Part shown: positions 26,601-38,600 of the stretch, piece by piece
Position numbering within the stretch: the first letter of the stretch is position 1
Layout of the letters: each line of letters opens with the position of its first letter
Assembly: GCF_024519315.1 (NCBI RefSeq)
Contig: NZ_JANIIC010000042.1
Span: 35,854-99,853 of the forward strand
Direction of reading: 5' to 3'
DNA: 64,000 nucleotides
Source of the DNA: Streptomyces malaysiensis subsp. samsunensis
GTDB lineage: Bacteria; Actinomycetota; Actinomycetes; Streptomycetales; Streptomycetaceae
Translations under genes and position numbers: made by a program
The notes under the pieces: model-generated
What the model was told of the DNA's origin: nothing
Databases searched by the model: none
Seen by the model: only the letters and a program-made list of their open reading frames with translations

Positions 26601-29600
26601 CGGTCCACCACCCGCCGCCAGGCGGCCGTGAAGGTGTCCGGGTCGGCGATCCCGCCGATGCGGACCGCGATCTGGTCGAAGTAGGCGCCACCGGTGGCAG
26701 CGCTGTCCACGAGGCCGTGGAAGAGCATCCCGGCCTGGAGCCCGGTCAGCGGATAGATGTCCTCCACCGTGCCGCCGTCACCGGCGATCAGATCCACCTG
26801 GCGCTGGTCGAGCCGGGCGAGCGGGTAGTCGGAGGGGGTGCGGCCCCCCGCGCCGGGCTCCGCGCAGTGCGCGACGATCTCCTCCAGCGCGGCCAGACAG
26901 CCGTCCGCGAGCCGGCGCACGGTCGCCTCGTCGTACATCCCGGCCGGATAGCTCCAGCCCAGCTCCAGACGGCCGTCCTGGACCGCGCCGGTGACCTCCA
27001 GCAGATACGGCCGGGTCTCCCCGGGCGGGGCGTCCTGGCCGGTCACGGGGAGGGCGGCGCGGTACAGGCCCGGGGCCGCCGCGCTGTCGTCGTCCGCGGC
27101 CACATCCCACTGGCCGTGGTAGTTGAAGACGATCTGGGGCGAAGGACCGCCCGGCAGCTCCCCGGCCGGGGAGCCGTCGGGGGCCAGATGGCGCAGCGCA
27201 CCATGGCCGAGCCCGTGGTGCGGGACGGCGCGCAGCTGCTCCTTGACCGACCGCAGGGTCTCGCGCCACTCCGCCCCGGCGTCGACGGCCAGCGCGAGCG
27301 GGTACTCGGCGGTGAACCAGCCGACGGTACGGGAGAGATCCAGGTCCGCGAAGAGATCCTCGCGGCCGTGCCCCTCCACCCCGATCAGCACCGTGTCCCC
27401 ACCGGTCCAGCGCGCCAGGCTCCGGCCGAGCGCGGCGAGCAGCACCTCGTCGATCCGCGTCCGGTAGACACCGGGGACCTGGCGCAGCAGCGCCCCGGTC
27501 TCGGCGCGCCCGAGGACCGTGGTCACCGTGGCCGCCGTCCCATGGGTGTTGGGGCCCTCACGGTCGACGGGGAGGGTGGCGGGCGCCGAGCGTGCCACGC
27601 CCGTCCAGTAGGCCAGCTCGCCGTCGAGCCCACCGGAGCGCACATGCTCCGCCAGCCGGGCGGCCCACCGGGTGAAGGCGCTGCTCGCCGGGGGCAGGGT
27701 GGCCGCGCCACCGGCGGCGGCGCGGCGGTAGGCGGTCTCCAGATCGCCGAGCAGTACGCGCCAGGAGACGCCGTCCACCACCAGATGGTGGGCGGTGAGC
27801 AGCAACTCGGGCGGCCGCCCGGGGCCGAAGGCGAACAGCAGCACCCGCAGCACGGCCCCCTCGGCGATGTCCAGGCCCGTCTGGGCCGCGACCGTGGCCT
27901 CCCGTACGGCCTCCGCGCGTGCCGCGTCGTCCAGACCGGACAGGTCGTGCCGCTCCAGCACACCGCCGGGGGCGGCGGGGAGGACCTCCTGCCGCCACCG
28001 GCCGTCGACGGTCAGGAAGCGGGTGCGCAGCGCCGCGTGCTGCGCCACCAGGGCGTCCACCGCCTGCCCCAGGGCGGCCTCGTCGAGGTCGCCGGTGAGT
28101 TCCAGCCGGTGGCTCATGGTGAAGTGGTGCCGGTCGCCGGGCCGCCGCCCGTCCAGGTACCAGTGCTGGATGGGGGTCAGCGGCGCCGGTCCGGCCACCG
28201 CCCCGGCCGGTTCGGCGAGCGGCTGCCGCCGGGTGGCCTCCACGCTCGACCCGAGTTCCGCGACGGTCTGGTGGCGGAAGACGTCCTTGGAGGTGAGCGT
28301 CAGCCCGGCCTGCCGGGCGCGGGAGACGATCTGGATGCTGAGGATGGAATCCCCGCCCAGGGCGAAGAAGTTGTCCGCCACGCCCACCTCGGGGACGCCC
28401 AGCACCTCGGCCCAGATGCCCGCGAGCACCGTCTCGGCGGGGGTCCTGGGCGCCACATACGGCGAGCCCTGCTCCGGCCGGTCCGGGGGAGCGGGCAGCG
28501 CGCGCCGGTCGACCTTGCCGCTGTCGGTGCGGGGCATCCGGTCCAGCGGCACAAAGGCGGCCGGGACCATGTAGTCGGGGAGGGTGCGCTTGAGCTGGGC
28601 GCGCAGCTCCACCGGATCGGGGGAGCCGGCGGTCACCAGATAGGACACCAGCCGCCGGCGGCCGGTGTCCTCGCGGGCCACGACCACCGCCTCCTGGACC
28701 GCCGGATGGTCCAGCAGCGCGGCCTCGATCTCGCCGGGCTCGATCCGGAAGCCACGGATCTTGAGCTGTTCGTCGGCACGGCCGAGGAACTCCAGCGCTC
28801 CGTCCGCCGTCCAGCGCGCCCGGTCGCCGGTGCGGTACATCCGGCTGCCGGGAGGGCCGTACGGATCGGCGACGAAATGCCGTGCGGTGAGCCCGGGGCG
28901 GCGCAGATAGCCGCGCGCCACCTGGGCCCCGGCCAGATGGAGTTCACCGGGGACGCCGGGCGGCACCGGCCGCAGCGCGCCGTCCAGGACGTACGCCCGC
29001 AGATTGCGGCCGGGCCGTCCGATGAGCGGACGGCCGCCGAGACCGGCCAGATCGCCGTAGACCGCGTCCACCGCGCATTCGGTGGGCCCGTAGAAGTTGT
29101 ACGCCGCCACGTCCGGCACCGCGCTCAGCTCCCGCCACAGCGTCGCCCCGAGGGCCTCGCCGCCCACCATGACGATCCGGGGGCGATGGCGGTCCCCGGC
29201 GAACAGCCCGGCCGCCATCAGCTCATGGAGGTAGGACGGGGTGACATCGAGGAAGTCCAGGCCACGGTCCGCGACCAGTGCCACCAGGGCGGCCGGGTCG
29301 AGCCGTACCGTGTCGTCGACCAGATGCACCTCCTGGCCCGAGGCCAGGAACACCGCGCCCTCCCAGGAGGTGTCGAAGGAGAACGCGGCGGTCAGCGCCG
29401 AGCGCAGCGGACGGCCCGCCTCGGCCTGGTGCGGTGCGATGAGCCCGGCCCGGTGGTCGAGGCAGAGGTTGACCAGCTGGCGGTGCTCGACCGCGACGCC
29501 CTTGGGGCGGCCGGTGGACCCCGAGGTGTAGGTGATGTACGCGGTGTGGCCGGGCAGCAGCGGGGTCGGCCGGTCCGCGTCGGTGGGATCGGTGTCCGGA

Positions 29601-32600
29601 AGCGTGTCGAGGGGCGCGTCCCGCAGCACATCGGGGGTGAGGACGGCCTCGGGCGCCGCGTCCTGAAGCAGGAACCGCGCGCGTTCGGCGGGCAGCCCCG
29701 GGTCCACGTACAGGTGTGCGCCACCTGCCTTGACCACCGCGAGCTGGGCCACCATCAGATCGGCGGTGCGCGGAAGCCTGACCGCCACCACCTTCTCCGG
29801 GCCCACGCCGAGGGTGATCAGATGGTGGGCCAGCCGGTTGGCGGCCGCGTTCAGCCCCGCGAAGTCATAGGTGGCGTCGGAGGCCACCAGCGCGGTCGCG
29901 CCCGGGGTGCGGGCGGCCTGCTCCTCGAAGAGCCGGGGGTAGGTGGTGTCCGCCACCGGGAGAGCGGTGTCGTTCCACTCCTCCAGCACCGTCCGCCGCT
30001 CCTCGGCGGTCAGCAGCGGCAGTTCGGCCACCCGGAGCCCGGGGTCCTCCGCCACCGCCTCCAGCAGCAGTCGCAGCTGACGGGCCATCCGCTCCACGGT
30101 GGCCGCGTCGAACAGATCGGTGTTGTACTCCACGAAGCAGGTCAGGGCGCCGAGGTGGGTCACGAAGTCGAAGCCCAGGTCGAAACCGGCGGTCCGGCCC
30201 GGGACGCGTACGGCCTCCACGGCGAGACCGGGCAGTCGCGGCACCTCGGCGCCCAGGTTGTGCAGCGCCACCATCACCTGGAAGAGCGGGGTGCGGCTGG
30301 TGTCCCGCTCCGGCTGGAGCGCGTCCACGATCCGCTCGAACGGCACGTCCTGGTGGGCGAAGGCGTCCAGTACGGTGCCCCGCACCCGGACGAGCAGCGC
30401 CTCGAACGACGCGTCGGCGTCCACCCGGGTGCGCAGCACCAGCGTGTTCACGAACATCCCGACCAGATGCTCCAGTTCGGGGCGCTCCCGTCCCGAGGTC
30501 ACGGTGCCCACCGCGATGTCCTCCTGCCCCGACCAGCGGGCGAGCAGCACCTGACAGGTGGCGAGGAGCGTCATGAAGAGGGTGGCGTCGCCGCGCCGCC
30601 CGGCCGCGCGCAGCCGCTCCACCAGACCGGCGGGCAGGGTGAACTCCAGCAGCGCCCCGCATCTGGTCTGCACGGCCGGCCGCGGACGGTCGGTCGGCAG
30701 CTCCAGCGGCGCCAGATCCGCGAGCCGCGCCCGCCAGTACTCCAGCCGCGGCTCCACCCGGGCCGCGCCGCCCAGCGGATCGCGCTGCCACGCCGCGTAG
30801 TCGGCGTAACCCAGCGGCAGCGGGGCGAGCGCGGGCGGTCGTGCCACGGCCGCCGCGCCGTACAGCTCGCTCAGATCGGCGCCGATGACGGCCGTGGACC
30901 AGCCGTCCGTGACGATGTGATGCATCGTCAGGGTGAGCACATGCTCCTCGTCGTCCAGCCGGATCAGGGACGCCCGCAGCAGCGGCCCGGTGCGCAGATC
31001 GAAGGGCGTGGCACCCTCCCGCTCCAGCAGCCGCTCCAGCTCCCGCTCGCGCTCGGCCATCGGACCGGCCGTCAGGTCGTGCACCGGAAGCGCCACCGGG
31101 TACGGCTCGTGCACCCGCTGCACCCCGTGGCCCGCGACCTCGGCGAAGGTGGTGCGCAAAGGCTCGTGCCGGGCCACCAGGCCGTCCAGGGCGGTGCGCA
31201 GGGCGGCGGTGTCCAGACGGCCGCGCAGCCGCAGCGCGAACGGCGTCACATACTCCGTACCGCCGTCGTCGAAGGAGTCCAGGAACCACAGGCGCGCCTG
31301 TGCGAACGACAGCGGCAGCTCCCCGTCCCGAGGCACGACCGGGATGGTGTCCACCGCCCCGCCCCGCCCGTCGCCGACGGCCCCGCCGTCCTCCGGCGCG
31401 GACAGCGCGGCGGCGAGCTCGGCCACGGTGGTGTGGGTGAACAGCGCGCGCGGCGTGACCTCCGCGCCGAAGGCCGTCCGCAGCCGGGAAGCCACCCGGA
31501 TGGCCAGGATCGAATCGCCGCCCAGGGCGAAGAAGTCGTCCATCGCCCCGGCCCGATCGACCTGGAGGACCTCGGCCCACACCCGCGCCACCGTACGCTC
31601 GGCCTCGGTGCGCGGGGCGATCCGCTCGGCGCTCGCCGCGAGTCCGCTCGCGCCGGGCGCGGGCAGCGCGCCCCGGTCCAGCTTGCCGTTGGCGGTCAGC
31701 GGCAGCGCGTCCAGCGGTACGAACGCCGCCGGGATCATCTGCGCGGGCAGCGACCGCTGGAGGAACTCCCGCAGCTCACCGGCCTCGGGTGGCACATCCG
31801 CACCGGCGGCCACCACATAGGCCACCAGCCGCCGCACCCCCGGCTGATCCTCCCGTACGGTCACCACCGCGTCGCCGACCTCCGGATGGGCGGTGAGGGC
31901 GGCCTCGACCTCCCCGGGCTCGATCCGGAAACCGCGGATCTTCACCTGGTCGTCGGCGCGGCCCAGATACTCCAGCTCCCCGTCCGCACTCCACCGGGCC
32001 CGGTCGCCGGTGCGGTACATCCGGCTCCCGGCGGGCCCGTGCGGATCGGCCATGAAACGGGACGCGGTCAGCCCCGGGCGGCGCAGATAGCCCCGGGCGA
32101 GCCCCGCCCCCGCCACATACAGCTCGCCCACCGCCCCCGGCGGCACCGGCTCCAGCCCCGCGTCCAGCACATACACCCGCAGATCCGGGATGCCGGTGCC
32201 GATGCCGCTCGCCGCGTCCGCCGGAGCGGACGCGGCGGCGCGGTCCAGCGGGGCGTAGGTGACATGCACGGTGGTCTCGGTGATCCCGTACATATTGACC
32301 AGCACCGGCGCGGTGTCCGGATGCCGCGCGTACCAGCCCGCCAGCCGCCGCGCGTCGAGCGCCTCACCGCCGAACACCACCCGGCGCAGGGCGAGCCGGG
32401 CCCCGGGGCGCTCCTCGTCGGCGCGCATCAGCCCCTGGAAGGCGGACGGCGTCTGGCTGAGCACCGTCACCCCCTCGTCCGCCAGCAGCCGCAGGAACTC
32501 CTCGGGGGAGCGGGAGACGGCGTACGGGACCACCACGAGGCGGCCGCCGTGCAGCAGCGCCCCCCAGATCTCCCAGACGGAGAAGTCGAAGGCGTAGCTG

Positions 32601-35600
32601 TGGAACAGCGTCCACACATCGTTCGCGTCGAACGAGAACCACGCATGGGTTTCGGAGAACAGCCGGACCACATTGGAGTGCGGGATCACCACTCCCTTGG
32701 GCACGCCCGTGGACCCGGAGGTGTAGATGGCGTAGGCGGGGCTGTCCGGCAGCGGCCCCGAACCGGCCGGAACGGCGGCGGGCCGCCGCTCCAGATCGGC
32801 GATCAGGGCGGGGTCGTCCAGGCACAGCCGGGCCACGGCGGGGGCAGCGCCTTCTTCCGTCTCCTCGCCGAGCCGTGCCGCGAGGGCGGTGGTGGTCAGC
32901 AGGACGGCCGGTTCGGCGTCGGCGAGCATCCGGGCGATCCGGCCGGACGGCAGGTCCGGGTCGAGGGGCAGATAGGCCGCGCCCGACTTCAGCACCGCCA
33001 CGATCGCCACGAGCATGTCCGGTGTACGGGGCAGCGCCAGCGCCACATACCGCTCCCGCCCGGCGCCCTCGGCGATGAGCCGATGCGCCAACCGGCTTGC
33101 CCGCGCGTCGAGTTCGGCGTACGACAGCGATACCCCGGTGCAGGAGACGGCGATGGCCCCGGGGGTGCGGGCCGCCTGCTCCTCGAACAGGTCCACCAGC
33201 GTCCGCTCCGGCGCCCCGCCGCCGCCCCACTCCACCAGGGTCCGTCGGCGCTCCTCGGCGGTGGTCCACGGCAGCGCCCGCAGCGGACGGCCGGGGTCGG
33301 CGGCGATCGCGGTGAGCAGCAGGCACAGCCGGTCGGCGACCGCCGCCGCGGTCCGCGCGTCGAACTGCCCCGGGTCATAGCCGAGGTCGAAGCCCAGCCG
33401 GTCGGAGAGATGCGCCCGCAGACTCAAACCGAAGTTGGTCGCGTCGATGGAGCGGACCTCGATGATCCGCAGGCCCGCCTCGCGCGCCGAGGTGTCGTCA
33501 AAGGGGTAGTTCTCGAATGCCACGATGGAATCGAAGAGCGGGGTCCCGGTCGGTACGTCGCTCCAGCCCGCCACCCGCGCCAGCGAGACGGATTCATGGC
33601 GCCGCGAGGCGGACTGCGCCATCTGGAGGTCCCGCAGCCAGTCCCCGGTGTCGCGGGCGGCGTCCACCCGCACCCGGGTCGGCAGGGTGTTGATGAACAT
33701 CCCCACCATCGACTCGACCCCGGCCAGCTCCGCCGGGCGGCCCGAGACGGTGGTGCCGAAGACCACGTCCTCCTCACCGCTGTACCGGGACAGCAACAGC
33801 GCCCACGCGCCCTGCACGATCGTGTTGACGGTCAGGCCGCCCCTCCGGGCCGTACGGCGCAGTTCCTCCGACACCTCGGGGGTGAGCGACACCGCCACGG
33901 TCGCCGAGGACCGGGCCCGGTGGGACTCCACGGCCTTGCGGTCGCGGGGGAGCGGGGTCGGCGCGGTGAGGCCCGCGAGCAGTTCCCGCCAGTGGCTCTC
34001 GGTCTCCCGTCCGTCCTGCCCCTCCAGCCACGTCAGATAGTCGCGGAACGGCCGGCGGGCGGGGAGCGCCGGGGCGCTGCCCCGGGCGGCCGCGGTGTAC
34101 CGCTCGCACACCTCGGTGAACACCTGCGCCAGGCTCCAGCCGTCCAGCACCAGATGGTGCGAGGTCCAGATCAGCGCCACACGGGCGTCGGTCAGCCGGG
34201 CGACGGCGAGCCGCATCAGCGGCGGTGCGGCCAGATCGATGCCCAGGGCCAGATCCTCGGCCCGGAACCGCTCCAGCTCGGCCTCGTGCCGCTCCTCGGA
34301 CAGCCCGCGCCAGTCCAGATGGGTCACGGGCACCCGGGCCCGGTGGCGCACGATCTGCAACGGCCGCTCGACGCCCTCCCAGACCACGCCGCCACGGAGC
34401 ACCGGCGTGCGGTCCACCGTCTCCTGCCAGGCACGGGCGAACGCCTCCGGGTCGCGCACCCCGTCCAGAACCAGCGTGGCCTGGTCGAGGTAGACGTCCT
34501 CCGCGCCGCCGACCAGCCGGTGGAAGAGCATGCCCTCCTGAAGCGGCGTCAGCGGATAGACGTCCTCGATCTCCCGCCCGTCGCCCACCAACCGGTCGAC
34601 GGCGTCCTGGTCCAGTCGGGCCAGGGGAAAGTCGGAGGGGGTACGGCCGCCCGCGCCCGGTCCATCGCAGTGCGCCACGATCTCCCGCAGCGCGGTGAGC
34701 ATGCCGTCCGCGAGCCCCCGCACCGTGGCCACGTCATGGACCCGGTCGGAGAACAGCCAGGTCAGCTCCAGCTCACCGGCCGCCACCACGGCGGACACAT
34801 CGAGCGGATACACCGAGGGCTCATCTGCGGCCAGATCCCGGCCCAGGGTCTCCCCGGTGAGTGTGAACGCGCCGTCGTCCCCGGCCGAGTCCCACTGGCC
34901 GTGGTAGTTGAAGCAGATGCCCGGCAGCGGCGCGCCGGTGAGCGCCCGCGCGGGCGAGTCCGGGGCGCTCAGATACGCCAGCGCCTCATAGCTCAACCCC
35001 CGGTGCGGCAGCGCGCGCAGCTGCTCCTTCACCGACTTCAGCACCGCGCCCCAGCCGTCCCCGGGCAGCGTCAGCGCCACCGGATACTGCGTGGTGAACC
35101 AGCCCACGGTCCGGGACAGATCGACGGCCGGGTCCAGCTCCTCCCGGCCATGGCCCTCCATGGCCACCAGCACCCGGTCCTCGCCGGTCCACCCGGAGAG
35201 CACCCGCCCCAGCGCGCTCATCAGCACATCGTTGATCTGCGTCCGGTACACCCCGGGCACCCGGCGCAGCAGCCCGTCGGTGGCCTCGCGGTCGAGCCGT
35301 ACCCGCACGGTGCGGGTGGACCCGGACGTGGCCGTGCCCGGACGGTCCACCGGAAGGTCCGCGCCGCCCGCCCGCCGTACGCCGTCCCAGTACGCCAGAT
35401 CGCCGTCCAGCAGGCCCTCCCGCACCCGCTCGCCCAGCCGGTGGGCCCAGGTGGTGAAGGGCGTGGAGGCGGGCTCCAGGCGCACCGGCTCCCCGGCGGC
35501 GGCCTGCCGGTAGGCGCTTTCCAGATCGCCCAGCAGAATGCGCCACGAGACGCTGTCCACGGCCAGATGGTGGACGGTGAGGAACAGCCGCGGCCGGGCC

Positions 35601-38600
35601 CCCGCCCCGCGCCGTAGCAGGGCGCCCCGCAGCAACGCCCCTGTGGTCAGGTCGAGTTCGGCGCGGGCGGCCTCCGCGGCCGCTTCCTCCTCGCCGGCGG
35701 CCTCGGACGGATCGTGGCGGCGCAGCAGCGGCCCGTCCGCCGCGCGGTCCGCGAGCTGCCGCCACTCGCCGTCGTCGCCCCGGACGAACCGGGTGCGCAG
35801 GGCGGGGTGGTGCGCGACCACGGCGTTCAGCGCGGTCTCCAGCGCGCCCTCGTCCAGGTCGTGCGGCAGCTCGAGCACCATCGACATGGTGAAGTGGCGC
35901 AGCGCGCCATGGGTGGCGAAGAACCAGTGCTGGATCGGGGTGAGCGGCGCCGGGCCCGCCGCGTCCGCCGGTCCCTGGTGGGTGACGCCCGGCGCGTCGC
36001 GCGGCGTCACGGCGGCGGCCAGCTCGGCGATGGTCTGGTGCAGGAAGACGTCCCGCGAGGTGAGCGCGAGCCCGGCCCGGCGGGCCCGGGAGACGATCTG
36101 GATGCTGAGGATCGAATCGCCGCCCAGCTCGAAGAAGTTGTCGTCCACCCCCACCGCTCGGGCGCCCAGCACCTCGGCCCAGATCCGTGCGAGCTCCCGC
36201 TCCGTCCCGGTGCGCGGAACCGTGGCCTCCCGCTCCGGGCGGTCCGCGTCGAACCGCGGGGCGGGCAGCGCCCGGCGGTCCAGTTTGCCGCTGGTGTTGA
36301 GCGGCATGGCGTCCAGGGCGACGAAGGCGGCGGGAACCATATGACCGGGCAGGGTGCGCCCGAGGGCCGCGCGCAGCTCATCGGAGGCGGGCGGCTGACC
36401 GCCCGGGGCGGGCACGTGGTACGCGGCCAGCCGTGCGTGGCCGCGGTGATCGGTCACCGCGACGACGGCCGCCTCGGCGACGCCGGGCAGATCGAGCAAC
36501 GCCGCCTCGATCTCCCCCGGTTCGATCCGGTGGCCCCGGATCTTCACCTGGTCGTCGGCGCGCCCGAGGCAGTCCAGCTCCCCGCCGGCGGTCCAGCGGG
36601 CCACGTCCCCGGTGCGGTACATCCGGCTCCCCGCGGGCCCGTACGGATCGGCCACGAAGCGGGACGCGGTCAGCCCCGGACGGCCCCGGTAGCCCCGGGC
36701 CACCTGCTCACCCGCCAGATACAGCTCACCCGCCACGCCCACCGGCACCGGCCGGAGCCGCGAGTCCAGCACATGGGCGCGCAGATTGCCCAGCGGCCGT
36801 CCCACCACCGCACGCCCCGCGCCGCCGATCCGGGCGGCGAGCGCGTCGATGGTGCACTCGGTCGGACCGTAGAAGTTGTACGCCGTCGTGCCGGGCGTGT
36901 CCGCCAGCCGCCGCCACAGCGAAGGACCGAGGGCCTCACCGCCCAGCATCAGCACCCGCGGGCGGTGGTCGGGGTGGTCCAGCAGCCCGGCCGGGAGGAG
37001 CTGTCGCAGATACGAGGGGGTGAGGTCGAGGAAGTCGACGCGGCGCTCGGCGATATGCGCCACCAGCGCGGCCGGATCGAGCCGGGTGGTCTCGTCGATG
37101 AGGTGCAGCTCATGGCCGTCGGCCAGCAGCAGCAACCCCTCCAGCGAGGTGTCGAAGGAGAACGACGCGGTCAGCGCCGCGCGCAGCGGCCCGCCGCCCG
37201 CCTCGGCCACGAAGCCCCGGCGGTGGCCGACCAGCAGGTTGACCATCGACCGGTGCGCCACGGCCACCCCCTTGGGGCGGCCGGTGGAGCCGGAGGTGTA
37301 GAGGACGTAGGCGGCGCTGTCGGGGCGCAGCGCGGCGGTGCGGTCCGCGTCCGTGGGATCGTCCGCCGGCAGGGTGGCGGGGACGGCGCGCAGCGCGGCC
37401 TCGTCGAGCACCAGCGCCGGTTCGGCGTCGGCCAGGAGGAACGCGAGGCGCTCGGCGGGGAGTTCGGGGTCGAGCGGCAGGTAGATCCCGCCCGCCTTGA
37501 GCACTCCCAGGATCGCCACGATCATGTCGGAGGTCCGGGGCAGCCTCACCCCGACCACGCGCTCCGGTCCCACTCCCCGGGCGATCAGATGGCGCGCCAG
37601 CCGGTTGGCGGCCGCGTTCAGCCCCGCGAAGTCGTACGTGGCGTCGGAGGCCACCAGCGCCGTGGCGTCCGGGGTACGGGCCACCGCCGCCTCGAACATC
37701 GCGGGGAACGTGGCCGGTTCGACCGCGAGTTCGGGACCGCGCCCGAGAGCCGTCATCCGCCGCCGTTCGCCCTCCGTGAGCAGGGGCAGCTCGCGCAGTG
37801 GCCGGTCCGGTTCGGCGGCCACTCCGTCCAGCAGCACCAGCAGATGGCCCGCCATCCGCTTCGCGGTCGCCGCGTCGAACAGCGCGGTGCTGTACTCCAG
37901 CAGACCCCGCAGCTCGGTACCGTCCGTCCCGTCCTCGACGAATTCGACGCTGAGGTCGAAGGTGGCCGACCGCCGGGGCACATCCACGCTCGTCGCGGTC
38001 AGCCCGGACAGCCGGGGCGCGTTCCGCGGGGCGCTGTGCAGCAGCACCATCACATCGAACAGCGGATTGCGGCCCGCCTCCCGGCGCGCCCCCACGGCCT
38101 CCACCAGCCGCTGATACGGCGTCTCGTCATGGGCGAAGGCGTCCAGCACCGTGGCCCCCGCGTCGGCCAGCAACTCGCGGTAGGAGCGGGCCGTGTCCAC
38201 AGAGGAGCGGAGCACCACCGTGTTGACGAAGAAGCCGACGGCGCGCTCCAGTTCGGTGCGGCCACGGCCGGAGGTGACGGTGCCGATGGCGATGTCGTCC
38301 TGCCCCGACCAGCGGGCGAACAGCCCCTGACAGGCGGCGACCAGCGCCGTGAACAGCGTGGTCCGCTCCCTGGCGGCAAGCGCGCGCAGCCGGGTCGCGG
38401 TGGCGCGGTCCACCGTGAACTCGTGGACCGCGCCCGCCGAGGTGGGCGCCGGGGGCCGGGGCCGGTCGGTGGGCAGCTCCAGGGGGACGACGCCCTCCAA
38501 CCGCTCCTTCCAGTGGTCGAGCTGCCGGTCCGACGCGGCCTCCGAGAGCCGCTCCCGCTGCCACACGGCGAAGTCCGGGTACTGCACCGGCACCGGAGGC

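Noticed and set aside
26717..35617. Plus-strand open frame of 2966 codons across the second NRPS gene, and similar long frames at 19286-23206 and 45838-53046
   Set aside because: They lie antisense to clearly conserved NRPS domains, are made of Arg/Gly/Pro/His-rich sequence with no domain, and are the usual result of high GC at third codon positions.
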